A stretch of 59,337 bases of DNA from Streptomyces sp. DH24 (GTDB lineage: Bacteria > Actinomycetota > Actinomycetes > Streptomycetales > Streptomycetaceae): the NCBI RefSeq assembly GCF_029813775.1, contig NZ_JARVKW010000040.1:1-59337 (forward strand). The letters run 5' to 3'. This document shows, in pieces, positions 7,904-16,269 of this stretch. Under the pieces are notes generated by a model. The model was given only the letters and a program-made list of their open reading frames with translations, did no database searches and was not told where the DNA came from. The translations under genes and the position numbers were made by a program. Numbering within the stretch: position 1 is the stretch's first letter; every line of letters starts with the position of its first letter.

Positions 7904-8707
7904 ATGCGTCATCTGCGGATAGTCCTGGTGGTCCTGGCCGCACTCCTCGTCGGCCTGCTCACCGCACCCACGGCGCAGGCGGCGCCCAACTTCAAGGCGC
8001 CCTATCCCTGCGGGCAGACCTGGACCTACAGCCATCACTCGGCCGAGGTCAGACTCGCGCTGGACTTCGTCCGCTCCGACGGCGGCGCCACGGCCGGCGC
8101 CCCCGTGCTGGCCTCCGCCTCGGGCACCGCCTACCGCTACTACGAGGCGGGCGGCGCCGGCAATTACGTCGTCATCGACCACGGTGGCGGCTGGAAGACC
8201 TACTACTTCCACCTCGCCTCCTTCGGAATCAGCCACGGACAGGCCGTGGCCCAGGGCCAGTCGATCGGAACCACCGGCTCCACCGGCAACAGCTCGGGCG
8301 CCCACATCCACTACGAGCAGCTCTACAACGGCGTGGGCCAGACCATCCGCATCAACGGGGCCTCGCTCGCCCCGTACCCCGGTTCCTACCACCAGAAGTA
8401 CCTGACCAGCGACAACGGTTGCGCAGGCGGGGGCAAGTACTGGGTCGACACGTTCGCCAACGCGCCGGGCTACTCCTCGCCGACCAGCACCGCTCAGACC
8501 GGCACCCTCTACGCCGGCACCAACTACGTGTTCTGCAAGGCGTGGGGCCGTGAAATCCGTGACAGCGCCGGCAACTTCAACCACTGGTGGCTGAAGACCG
8601 ACCTCGACGTGGGCCCGGCCAACCAGTACGTCTCGGCCTACTACCTGTCCCGCTGGGGCAATGACGAGGCCCGCGACAACAGCGGCAGGGTGATTCCCGA
8701 CTGCTGA
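7904..8707 (+). CDS. Secreted M23-family metallopeptidase
   Basis: Starts at ATG after AGGAGG (7895-7900). Residues 1-27 form a signal peptide ending AQAA. The peptidase region resembles the M23A group (LasA, beta-lytic protease): SHHS at 43-46, LDFV with Asp54, and the HxH motif in GAHIHYEQ. The classical M23B H-G-x-D spacing is absent: the residue four before Asp54 is Arg50, so His44 or His45 must supply the first zinc ligand, as in M23A enzymes. Such enzymes cut peptidoglycan cross-bridges or Gly-rich peptides outside the cell. The C-terminal ~100 residues are Cys/Trp/Tyr-rich and may bind the wall. Confidence 0.85.
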   Translation: MRHLRIVLVVLAALLVGLLTAPTAQAAPNFKAPYPCGQTWTYSHHSAEVRLALDFVRSDGGATAGAPVLASASGTAYRYYEAGGAGNYVVIDHGGGWKTYYFHLASFGISHGQAVAQGQSIGTTGSTGNSSGAHIHYEQLYNGVGQTIRINGASLAPYPGSYHQKYLTSDNGCAGGGKYWVDTFANAPGYSSPTSTAQTGTLYAGTNYVFCKAWGREIRDSAGNFNHWWLKTDLDVGPANQYVSAYYLSRWGNDEARDNSGRVIPDC

Positions 8708-8853
8708 ATTCTCCCGGCGCTTCACGGGAATTCGACGGAGGGCGCCTTCGATTCAGGGAATTGCGCATCCGCGTCGGCGTGCGCTGCCCTCTGAATACCG
8801 GTCGCCGGCATCGCCGGATTCGGAGGACAGTGAGTCCGCCGACGCAATGAGGA

Positions 8854-8879
8854 GGCCGCGCGGTGCATTCCGCGCGGCC
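8854..8879. terminator. Hairpin terminator between convergent genes
   Basis: Perfect 10-bp stem GGCCGCGCGG / CCGCGCGGCC with loop TGCATT, lying just past the end of the secreted-protein gene (leftward) and 146 bases past the M23 gene. It likely serves both. Confidence 0.8.
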
Positions 8880-8884
8880 TTCGG

Positions 8885-9487
8885 TCAGTCCAGCGTGATC
8901 TTCTGTGCGGGGTTCAGTTTGATGACGGCCTTGATGGCCGCCGTGTCGCCGTTGTTGATCAGGCCCAGGCAGCTGGCGTTGGAGGCCACGAGGTCCCGGC
9001 TCGTGCCGTCCGCCACCAGGGTGCCGTCGGTGTTGTCGAAGTAGCCGTGGACCGTGCCCGTGAAGTCGGCCCGGCAGCCGAAGCCGGAGACGTGCGCCTT
9101 GACGCCGACGACCTCACCGTTGATCCGGTTCGGGTTGTCGGCGTCGACCCCGGTGACGTTGATCGCGTACGGCAGGCCCGAGGTCGTGATGGTGATGCTC
9201 ATCCCGGAGGCCTTGCAGCCGGCGAAGGACAGCGAGTTGATCTGCCCGATGCCGGCGCCGGACAGGCCCGAGCCGCTCTTGAGGGAGCCGGTGCCGTCGG
9301 CGGAGGTGCAGTAGTAGGTGCCGGAGTCCGTCACCACGCCCGGGCTGTCGGAGTGGGCGGTGAAGTTGCCGCCCGGCGTCACTGTCCAGGTGGCCTGCGC
9401 GGCGGCCGAGCTGGGGGCGACGGTGAGGCCGAGGGCGGCGCCGCTGACGGCGGCGGCGGTGAGGACCGTGCGGGTGATGCGGTGCAT
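8885..9487 (-). CDS. Secreted protein of unknown function with four cysteines
   Basis: Protein of 200 residues. The N-terminal MHRITRTVLTAAAVSGAALG and following APSSAAAQA make a clear signal peptide with cleavage near residue 29-31. The mature part is Gly/Ser/Thr/Asn-rich, beta-strand-like, with Cys in YYCTSAD, AGCKASG, FGCRAD and ASCLGL, enough for two disulfides. There is no membrane anchor or sorting signal, so it is probably released. I recognise it only as a type common in Streptomyces secretomes. It sits convergent with the M23 gene and has a long AT-richer upstream region with a GTTAC/GTAAC element. Confidence 0.8.
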   Translation of the reverse strand: MHRITRTVLTAAAVSGAALGLTVAPSSAAAQATWTVTPGGNFTAHSDSPGVVTDSGTYYCTSADGTGSLKSGSGLSGAGIGQINSLSFAGCKASGMSITITTSGLPYAINVTGVDADNPNRINGEVVGVKAHVSGFGCRADFTGTVHGYFDNTDGTLVADGTSRDLVASNASCLGLINNGDTAAIKAVIKLNPAQKITLD

Positions 9488-9896
9488 GGTTCCGGTTCCC
9501 TTCTGCGGGGGTGCCGCGCCCGCGGGGAACCGGCCCGATCGGGCGGCAACCGCGGACGTGGCACACGTAACGGAAACGCCGGCCAGGATGGTCGGCCGAC
9601 CGATCGAGCACTTGCCTGGAATTTAAGGGCGGAAAGTGCGGGTCGCAATACTCCGCTTCGAATGGATTAAGCCAAGTTACCGAAGGTAACAAACCTGTCC
9701 GATGATGCGGAAAGATAGGGGTTTTTGGCGGTTGACCTTATTTTGACGGATGCGCCGTTCCCGGCTGGAGCGGGCCGGGTCGTGTGAAGGATCGACGCAG
9801 AAAAAGGTAATTCATGGGTGGCCGGAACGTGTCGGCCGCCGGGGCGCCGCCCGTGCGGCAGGCGCCACTTCGCGGACCCGGCCTAGGATCTGGAAC
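9488..9896. other. Divergent intergenic region, locally AT-rich
   Basis: No gene. The stretch 9610-9750 is much richer in A/T than its surroundings and holds the control region of the leftward secreted-protein gene, including the GTTAC-N5-GTAAC box at 9676-9690 and a TTGACC at 9732-9737. The right end carries a -10-like TAGGAT at 9884-9889, seven bases before the next gene's ATG. Confidence 0.5.
9676..9690. promoter_or_regulatory. GTTAC-CGAAG-GTAAC element, MtrA-box-like
   Basis: The 15-mer is both a palindrome (GTTACC-GAA-GGTAAC) and an exact fit to the form GTNAC-N5-GTNAC that I recall for the response regulator MtrA in Streptomyces. It lies about 190 bases upstream of the secreted-protein start. 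A TetR-family site is the alternative reading. Confidence 0.45.
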
Positions 9897-10274
9897 ATGA
9901 TCGCTGACCTGCAGTGCGTGGTGCTGGATTGTCCCGACCCGCTGGTGCTCGCCGAGTTCTACCAGTCGCTGCTGGGCGGGACGGTCAACCAGCCCGACCG
10001 GCGGTGGGCCGTCGGCGACGACTGGGCGACGCTGCACGCACCGTCCGGTTTCGTGCTCGCGTTCCAGCGGGTGGCGGACTACCGGCCGCCGCGCCGGCCC
10101 GACCCCGCCCGGCCCCAGCAGTTCCATCTGGACTTCGGTGTGGCGGACCTGGACCGGGCCCAGGACCTGGTCCTGGCCGAGGGCGCGTCGCTGCTCGACG
10201 ACGGCTCCGGCGAACGGAGTTGGCGCGTCTACGCCGACCCGGCCGGGCACCCGTTCTGCCTTGTCCGCCACTGA
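9897..10274 (+). CDS. VOC-family protein (glyoxalase-like), probably leaderless
   Basis: Protein of 125 residues of the Glyoxalase_6 type: MIADLQCVVLDCPDPLVLAEFYQSLLGG at the N-terminus, QFHLDFGVADLDRAQDLVL in the middle with the metal-binding His in the FHLDF strand, and VYADPAGHPFCLVRH at the end. A TAGGAT -10 hexamer ends 7 bases before the ATG and no ribosome site is present, so translation may start on the first nucleotide of the mRNA. The function within this broad superfamily is unknown. Confidence 0.87.
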   Translation: MIADLQCVVLDCPDPLVLAEFYQSLLGGTVNQPDRRWAVGDDWATLHAPSGFVLAFQRVADYRPPRRPDPARPQQFHLDFGVADLDRAQDLVLAEGASLLDDGSGERSWRVYADPAGHPFCLVRH

Positions 10275-10348
10275 GGGACCGCGGACGCGGGCAGGGGAGC
10301 GGGCGGGCCCGCGCCTTGACGGACACGCCGTACCACTGACTCTCTGTG

Positions 10349-11551
10349 CTAGCCCTGCGACAGGTCCTTCACGAACACGAGCCCGTCGGTTGCGGACAGG
10401 TGGGCCGGGTCGAGTGGGGCGTAACCGAACCAGGGGGACACACGGGGGACGGGCCGTATGCCGCCGAGGGCGCCGGCCAGGCGGTGGGCGTCGATGACGT
10501 GGTGGTCCTCCGGGAGCGCGTAGAGGAGTCCTTCGACGGTGTCCGGCGGCGGGGTGCCCACGCCCTGGTGCCGGATCGTGCCGACGGCCGTGAACAGGAC
10601 GGCGTAGTCCTCGCCCAGGTGGGCGTTCACGATGGCGCCGGCGCTCCACCACTCCAGCTGCTGCCCGCCCATCCGCATCGTGCTCTTGTTCCGCTGGAGA
10701 TGGGCGTTGTGGGCGTGGACCAGTGCCGGGCGCCGTTCGGCGACGGCGAGGAGGTTGTCGGCCATCATCTGGTCCCGCACCCCCACCAGCCGCGTCAGTC
10801 GGCCCGGTGAGGTGTCGGCCATCCAGAAGTGATACCGCAGCAGGCCCCTCGCCGTACGCCCGTACAGGCGCGCCCGGTCCAGGTCGTCCCGGGAGGTCGC
10901 CGCGAGCAGGTGCGGCGTCTGCTCGGTCAGCAGCGCGGCCAGGTCGTCGGCGAGCAGCCGCAGTTCCCCGGCCTCGGCCGACCGCCCCACGGACCGGGTC
11001 GGGTCCGTCATCGCGGCCGGATCGGTCCACTGGCCGTCCGCGCCGAGCAGACGGTCGAGGGTTTCGGCGGTGCAGGGGAGCAGGTCCGGGTTCACGTGGG
11101 CCGAGAGGTAGTCGTGGAGTGCGGTGAGGACCTGCCGGGGGCTCGCGGCGCCGGTGATCTCCAGCGGGCCGTCGAAGCCTGCGAAGTGGAGCTGCTCGGC
11201 CGTGGGCCGGCCGTCGTTGTACGCGCGCATCCAGCGCACGAGTTCGCGATTGGCGGCGGACGCGCCCCACCCGTGGCTGAACCCGCGCTCCATGACCTCG
11301 TCGAGGGTGCCGGTGCCCGAGGTGACGTAGTCGTCCACGACCAGGCCCATGACGCAGTCGCTCTCGATCGCGATCGACCGGTACCCCTCCTGCTCGACCA
11401 GTTGCCGGAAAAGCTCGTTCCGCACGTCGAGCAGCGTGTCCTCGCCGTGGGTGGGCTCGCCCAGGGCGAGGAGCCTCGGCCGGGCCGGGAGCAGCCTCAT
11501 GACGGCGTCGGCATGGGCGGCATGGGCGGCGCTCTTGATGTCTGTAGCCAT
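10349..11551 (-). CDS. Erythromycin-esterase-family protein
   Basis: Protein of 400 residues with the EreA/EreB-fold landmarks: ALGEPTHGEDTLLDVRNELFRQL, IAIESDCVMG, GFDGPLEI, and VHAHNAHLQRNKSTMR. Characterised relatives hydrolyse the macrolide lactone; many chromosomal copies have unknown substrates. I start at the ATG of MATDIKSAA, seven bases downstream of a minus-strand -10-like TAGCGT, implying a leaderless message. It is divergent from a TioE-type MerR regulator and the two share an 18-bp palindrome, so control by that regulator is likely. Confidence 0.88.
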   Translation of the reverse strand: MATDIKSAAHAAHADAVMRLLPARPRLLALGEPTHGEDTLLDVRNELFRQLVEQEGYRSIAIESDCVMGLVVDDYVTSGTGTLDEVMERGFSHGWGASAANRELVRWMRAYNDGRPTAEQLHFAGFDGPLEITGAASPRQVLTALHDYLSAHVNPDLLPCTAETLDRLLGADGQWTDPAAMTDPTRSVGRSAEAGELRLLADDLAALLTEQTPHLLAATSRDDLDRARLYGRTARGLLRYHFWMADTSPGRLTRLVGVRDQMMADNLLAVAERRPALVHAHNAHLQRNKSTMRMGGQQLEWWSAGAIVNAHLGEDYAVLFTAVGTIRHQGVGTPPPDTVEGLLYALPEDHHVIDAHRLAGALGGIRPVPRVSPWFGYAPLDPAHLSATDGLVFVKDLSQG

Positions 11552-11554
11552 GCC

Positions 11555-11572
11555 TTCAACGCTATCGTTGAA
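11555..11572. promoter_or_regulatory. Shared palindrome of the esterase/TioE divergent promoters
   Basis: TTCAACG-CTAT-CGTTGAA, perfect 7-bp arms with a 4-base centre, the size and symmetry typical of MerR-family operators. It overlaps the leftward -10-like TAGCGT and supplies a rightward -35-like TTGAAG (11568-11573) placed 17 bases before TATGGA. Confidence 0.75.
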
Positions 11573-11609
11573 GCGACGGTTGAGACTTTTTATGGAACCC
11601 GGCAGGAGC

Positions 11610-12401
11610 ATGGGGAGAAACCTTAAAACCGGTGAACGGCTCAGGCCGGTCGACCTGGCGCGCGGGCACGGTCTGTCCACGCAGGCGGTCAGGAACTACG
11701 AGGAGGCCGGCATCCTCCCGGCCGCCGCTCGCACACCCCACGGCTACCGCACCTATACGCCGCTGCACGCGCGGGCCCTGCGTGCGTTCCTCGCCCTGGT
11801 GCCCGGCCACGGCCACCGGACGGCGACGGCGATCATGCGGGCGGTGAACGAGGGCGCCGTCGAGGAGGCATTCCGCCTCATCGACGAGAGCCACGCCCAG
11901 CTCCTCGAGGACCGCCGGACCCTCCGGGCCGTGGAGAGCGCCCTCCGCGACCTGGAGCCCATCAAGGCGTCGCAACACGGCACGGCGTCCGGACCGGGCG
12001 CGGTGGCCGAACGGGGCGTGGGGTCCGGACCCGGTACGGTGCCCGGGCCCGGGCCCGGCGCCGTGTTCATCGGCCCGCTGGCAGGAAGGCTGGGCATCCG
12101 CCCCGCGACGTTGCGCACATGGGAACGCGTCGGGCTGGTGCGCCCGCGCCGCGACCCACGGACCGGCTATCGCGTCTACGACGAGGCCGACGTGCGGGAC
12201 GCCCGCCTCACCCACCAACTCAGGCGCGGCGGCTACCTGTTGGAGCAGATCGCCCCGCTGATCACCCAGGTGCGCGCGGCCGGGGGTCTGGAGCCCCTGG
12301 AGTCCGCCCTGCGCGACTGGCACGACCGGCTGTCCGCCCGCGCGCGGGCGATGCTCACGGGGGCGGCGGAACTGGAGGCGTACCTCCGCGAACGCGGTTG
12401 A
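11610..12401 (+). CDS. TioE-family regulator with two MerR domains
   Basis: Protein of 263 residues. MerR domain 1 is at about 10-80 (RPVDLARGHGLSTQAVRNYEEAG, GYRTY) and MerR domain 2 at about 155-220 (IGPLAGRLGIRPATLRTWERVGLVRPRRDPRTGYRVY). They are joined by a Gly/Pro/Ala linker containing PGPGPG and followed by a helical tail. This two-domain layout is that of TioE from thiocoraline producers. It is divergent from the erythromycin-esterase gene and probably regulates it. AGGAG is only one base from this ATG, so the ATG at 11592 is an alternative start. Confidence 0.85.
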   Translation: MGRNLKTGERLRPVDLARGHGLSTQAVRNYEEAGILPAAARTPHGYRTYTPLHARALRAFLALVPGHGHRTATAIMRAVNEGAVEEAFRLIDESHAQLLEDRRTLRAVESALRDLEPIKASQHGTASGPGAVAERGVGSGPGTVPGPGPGAVFIGPLAGRLGIRPATLRTWERVGLVRPRRDPRTGYRVYDEADVRDARLTHQLRRGGYLLEQIAPLITQVRAAGGLEPLESALRDWHDRLSARARAMLTGAAELEAYLRERG

Positions 12402-12609
12402 GATCTCGGCCGATTGGGCCGCCTGCGCGCCGTACAGGCAGGTCCGGCGGCCTCGGCCCGCATCCGGATCGTCCGCCGGCGCACGGACGCGCCCGGTCCA
12501 TCCCGATGCTCGCCCGGGAGCGGAGCCTCGGTCCTTCCCGGACACGGCGCGCTGCGGCGGCCGGCTCGGCAGGGGAAGCGGGGCCGGCGCACGGCCGTCC
12601 GGGCGGGAG

Positions 12610-13128
12610 TCACACGGGAAGGCGGTAGATCGTCTGTCGCTCCCCGTACTCGACCAACTCGTCGCCGGGCAGCATGCCGACGGCCTCCAGAAGGCTCCGG
12701 GAAGAGACGTTCGCGCTCTGTGTGACGGCCACTATCGACCGCGTGCCCGGCAGGCCCCGGGCCCAGCGGATCACCTCGCCGACGGCCTCGCGCCCCAGGC
12801 CGCGCCCCCATGCGTCCGGCAGGAGCGTGTACGAGACCTCCGTCCCGCCCCTGGGGGAACCCGGCTCGACGGTGACCAGCCCGACGACCGCGGACGTCGA
12901 CCGCCGCTCGACCGCGAACGCTCCGGGCGTGCCCGGCAGACGCCGGCGCCGAATCGCGATCCTGTCCTCGCTCACCGGCCCGCCGAGGTAGCGGCGTACC
13001 CGTTCGTCACGCCACAGGCGCTCGATCGCCGGCAGGTCCGCCGTCGTCACCGGACGGAGCAGCAACCTCGTCGTCTCCAGGGCGGCGGGCCACCAGGTCG
13101 GCGCCCCCGCAGGCGTGTGGGAAGTCAT
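12610..13128 (-). CDS. GNAT-family N-acetyltransferase
   Basis: Protein of 172 residues of the RimJ/Acetyltransf_3 type: LETTRLLLRPVTTADLPAIERLW at the N-terminus, VSYTLLPDAWGRGLGREAVGEVIRWA carrying the acetyl-CoA pyrophosphate-binding G-R-G-L-G-R-E signature, and IVAVTQSANVSSRSLLEAVGM with the usual conserved Asn. The acceptor substrate is unknown. It is divergent from pgm, with a 90-bp tandem repeat block between the two. The leftward reading frame passes through those repeats without a stop, but the homology starts at this ATG. Confidence 0.87.
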   Translation of the reverse strand: MTSHTPAGAPTWWPAALETTRLLLRPVTTADLPAIERLWRDERVRRYLGGPVSEDRIAIRRRRLPGTPGAFAVERRSTSAVVGLVTVEPGSPRGGTEVSYTLLPDAWGRGLGREAVGEVIRWARGLPGTRSIVAVTQSANVSSRSLLEAVGMLPGDELVEYGERQTIYRLPV

Positions 13129-13185
13129 CCGCGACACCCTTCCACCGGTCCGCCCGTTGCCGCGAGGCGGCGCGCCGCGACGCGG

Positions 13186-13275
13186 CGAGCGCAGGACCGG
13201 CGAGCGCAGGACCGGCGAGCGCAGGACCGGCGAGCGCAGGACCGGCGAGCGCAGGACCGGCGAGCGCAGGACCGG
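13186..13275. repeat. Six exact tandem copies of a 15-bp unit
   Basis: Unit CGAGCGCAGGACCGG repeated without change at 13186, 13201, 13216, 13231, 13246 and 13261, inside the GNAT-pgm divergent intergenic region. Perfect identity suggests recent expansion or active slippage. The block lies about 110 bases upstream of pgm and 58 bases upstream of the GNAT start, so copy number could alter promoter spacing. Confidence 0.95.
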
Positions 13276-13387
13276 CCGCCTTCCTCGTGCCTTCCTGCGC
13301 AGTGGGGGACCGGGGTGCGGGACCGCCCGGCCGGACAGGGGAAGATGAGAGGGCGACCGAGCGGATCCGATGTGGAGGAGTTGTGGC

Positions 13388-15028
<1,641 letters not shown>

Positions 15029-15038
15029 GGACGCGCGG

Positions 15039-15072
15039 CGGCACGCCGCACCGACTGCGGTGCGGCGTGCCG
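15039..15072 (+). terminator. Strong terminator after pgm
   Basis: Perfect 14-bp stem CGGCACGCCGCACC / GGTGCGGCGTGCCG with loop GACTGC, starting 11 bases after the pgm stop. Confidence 0.88.
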
Positions 15073-15160
15073 GGGCAGGGTCCGGCCGGCACGGCTCCGG
15101 GCGCCGCCCGCGCGACGACGGACGCGCGTGAACGTGCCGGTGCCGGCCGGGGGAGCGGTG

Positions 15161-15583
15161 TCAGGCGATCGACGCGGAGATGACGGCGGACACGGCGAGG
15201 TTGCAGGACGCCGTAACCCAGACCGCGGGGTGGGGCTCCGGCTCGACCAGCGTCGCGCCCAGGCGCCCGGGCGTGATCAGGTCGACCACGAGGAACGCCA
15301 CGGCCATCATCACGAGCCCCAGCAGCCCGAACGCCGCCGTCGACACCAGTCCCTTGCCGAAGTCCTCGTACGTCGTCCAGATGGACGTGAAGACGATGCC
15401 GCCGATGCCGAGCAGCGCGGAGCTGAGCACCAGGGCGGCGTTGCGGTTGCGCTGTTCCCAGATCTGCCGGCCCAGCTTGCCGGGGGTGAGCACGTCGACC
15501 AGGACGATGCCGAGGACCAGCAGGACGAGGCCGAGGGCGCCGTAAGTGGTGGCCCGTCCCAGTCCGTTGACGATGTCGCTCAT
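15161..15583 (-). CDS. DUF350 membrane protein
   Basis: Protein of 140 residues with four predicted membrane helices: YGALGLVLLVLGIVLVDVL, ALVLSSALLGIGGIVF, AAFGLLGLVMMAVAFLVVDL and WVTASCNLAVSAVISASI. Two similar halves, each containing VDVLTPGKLG or VDLITPGRLG, indicate the internal duplication of DUF350 (YjfL-like). In other bacteria such genes neighbour membrane spermidine-synthase-like genes, and one lies about 690 bases away here, divergently. Its promoter has a -10 TAGATT (15649-15644, minus strand) with a GTTCA repeat array over the -35 region, suggesting activation by a response regulator. Molecular role unknown. Confidence 0.88.
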   Translation of the reverse strand: MSDIVNGLGRATTYGALGLVLLVLGIVLVDVLTPGKLGRQIWEQRNRNAALVLSSALLGIGGIVFTSIWTTYEDFGKGLVSTAAFGLLGLVMMAVAFLVVDLITPGRLGATLVEPEPHPAVWVTASCNLAVSAVISASIA

Positions 15584-15657
15584 GGGGATGCCCGGCTCCG
15601 TAACGTGAGAGATCGTTGAGTGATCGCGGTCAAGGTGACGCAAAATCTAGCGCACCC

Positions 15658-15705
15658 GTTCAGCCACCTGCTCAAGCACCCGTTCAGTCACCTGTTCAGC
15701 CAACC
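15658..15705 (-). promoter_or_regulatory. Four 12-bp direct repeats (GTTCA type) upstream of DUF350
   Basis: Plus-strand units GTTCAGCCACCT (15658), GCTCAAGCACCC (15670), GTTCAGTCACCT (15682) and GTTCAGCCAACC (15694) abut exactly. They begin 9 bases beyond the -10 TAGATT of the DUF350 gene and cover its -35 region. PhoP boxes of Streptomyces also consist of GTTCA-headed direct repeats but with an 11-base period, so this is PHO-box-like rather than a proven PHO box. Confidence 0.65.
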
Positions 15706-15892
15706 GGTCGGCCGCCCGGCTACGCGCGCCCGGGCGCCGGGGATTGGCCGCCCTGTCCGGCCTCAACGGGTCTCCGCAGCATCACGGGCACGACACGCAC
15801 GACCGCAGGGCTGCTCCGCGGCGAGCATGAAGACGTTCGCCAGCGTGTACGCCGCGCCGTCCTTGTAGGTCGGCGTCGAGCCGTTGCGCTCG

Positions 15893-16057
15893 GTGTCCCG
15901 TGGGCAGCAGACCCCCGAGCGGGTGATGCGGGCGTGGATGGACAGCCCCGGACACCGCGCCAACATTCTCAACTGCGCGTTCGAGGAGATGGGCGTCGGC
16001 ATCCACGAGGGCGCCGGCCCCCCGTGGTGGACCCAGGTCTTCGCCGCCTCCGGCTGA
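15893..16057 (+). pseudogene. CAP-domain (SCP/PR-1) C-terminal remnant
   Basis: The frame ending at TGA 16055-16057 reads GQQTPERVMRAWMDSPGHRA, then NILNCAFEEMGVGIHEGAG and WWTQVFA. This is the conserved second half of the secreted CAP domain (His in SPGHRANIL, CNP2-like GVG.H..G, and W-T-Q-F end). The N-terminal half, signal peptide and first catalytic-site His are missing: a stop occurs in frame at 15866-15868 and upstream sequence does not match the family. It is a broken gene, probably once a secreted CAP protein. Confidence 0.75.
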
Positions 16058-16269
16058 CGGGCGCCCCGTGGCCGGTCCCGCCAGGGTCACTGGAACGGCT
16101 CCGCCGGAGGACGCCAGGTCCCACGTGTGAGCCACGGGTCCGGCCCGGCACGGCGGGCACCGGCAGGTGTCCGCACCGACGTCCCGGGACCTCCTCTTAC
16201 CGCTGTCCGAGGCGCGGCACCGGCAAGGCACCTCGACTCGCCGCGTCGAAGGTGGCACCGTACGGGCGC

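Larger units (their letters stand above)
15584..16269. other. Gene graveyard between DUF350 and the membrane SpeE-like gene
   Basis: Apart from the GTTCA repeats and the CAP-domain remnant, I see a short leftward open stretch near 15800-15900 (TPTYKDGAAYTLANVFMLAA) that reads like real protein but lacks start, context and family. It lies back-to-back with the rightward CAP remnant, which suggests two unrelated gene ends brought together by deletion. Confidence 0.45.

Noticed and set aside
10349..11680. Longer erythromycin-esterase reading from 11680
   Set aside because: The extra 43 residues would overlap the TioE start and operator; the family N-terminus begins at the ATG at 11551.
13186..13275. 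CRISPR array
   Set aside because: Tandem units without spacers, no cas genes; the same holds for the 22-bp, 12-bp and 10-bp repeats.
15658..15705. Definite PHO box
   Set aside because: The unit length is 12, not 11, so I report it only as PHO-box-like.
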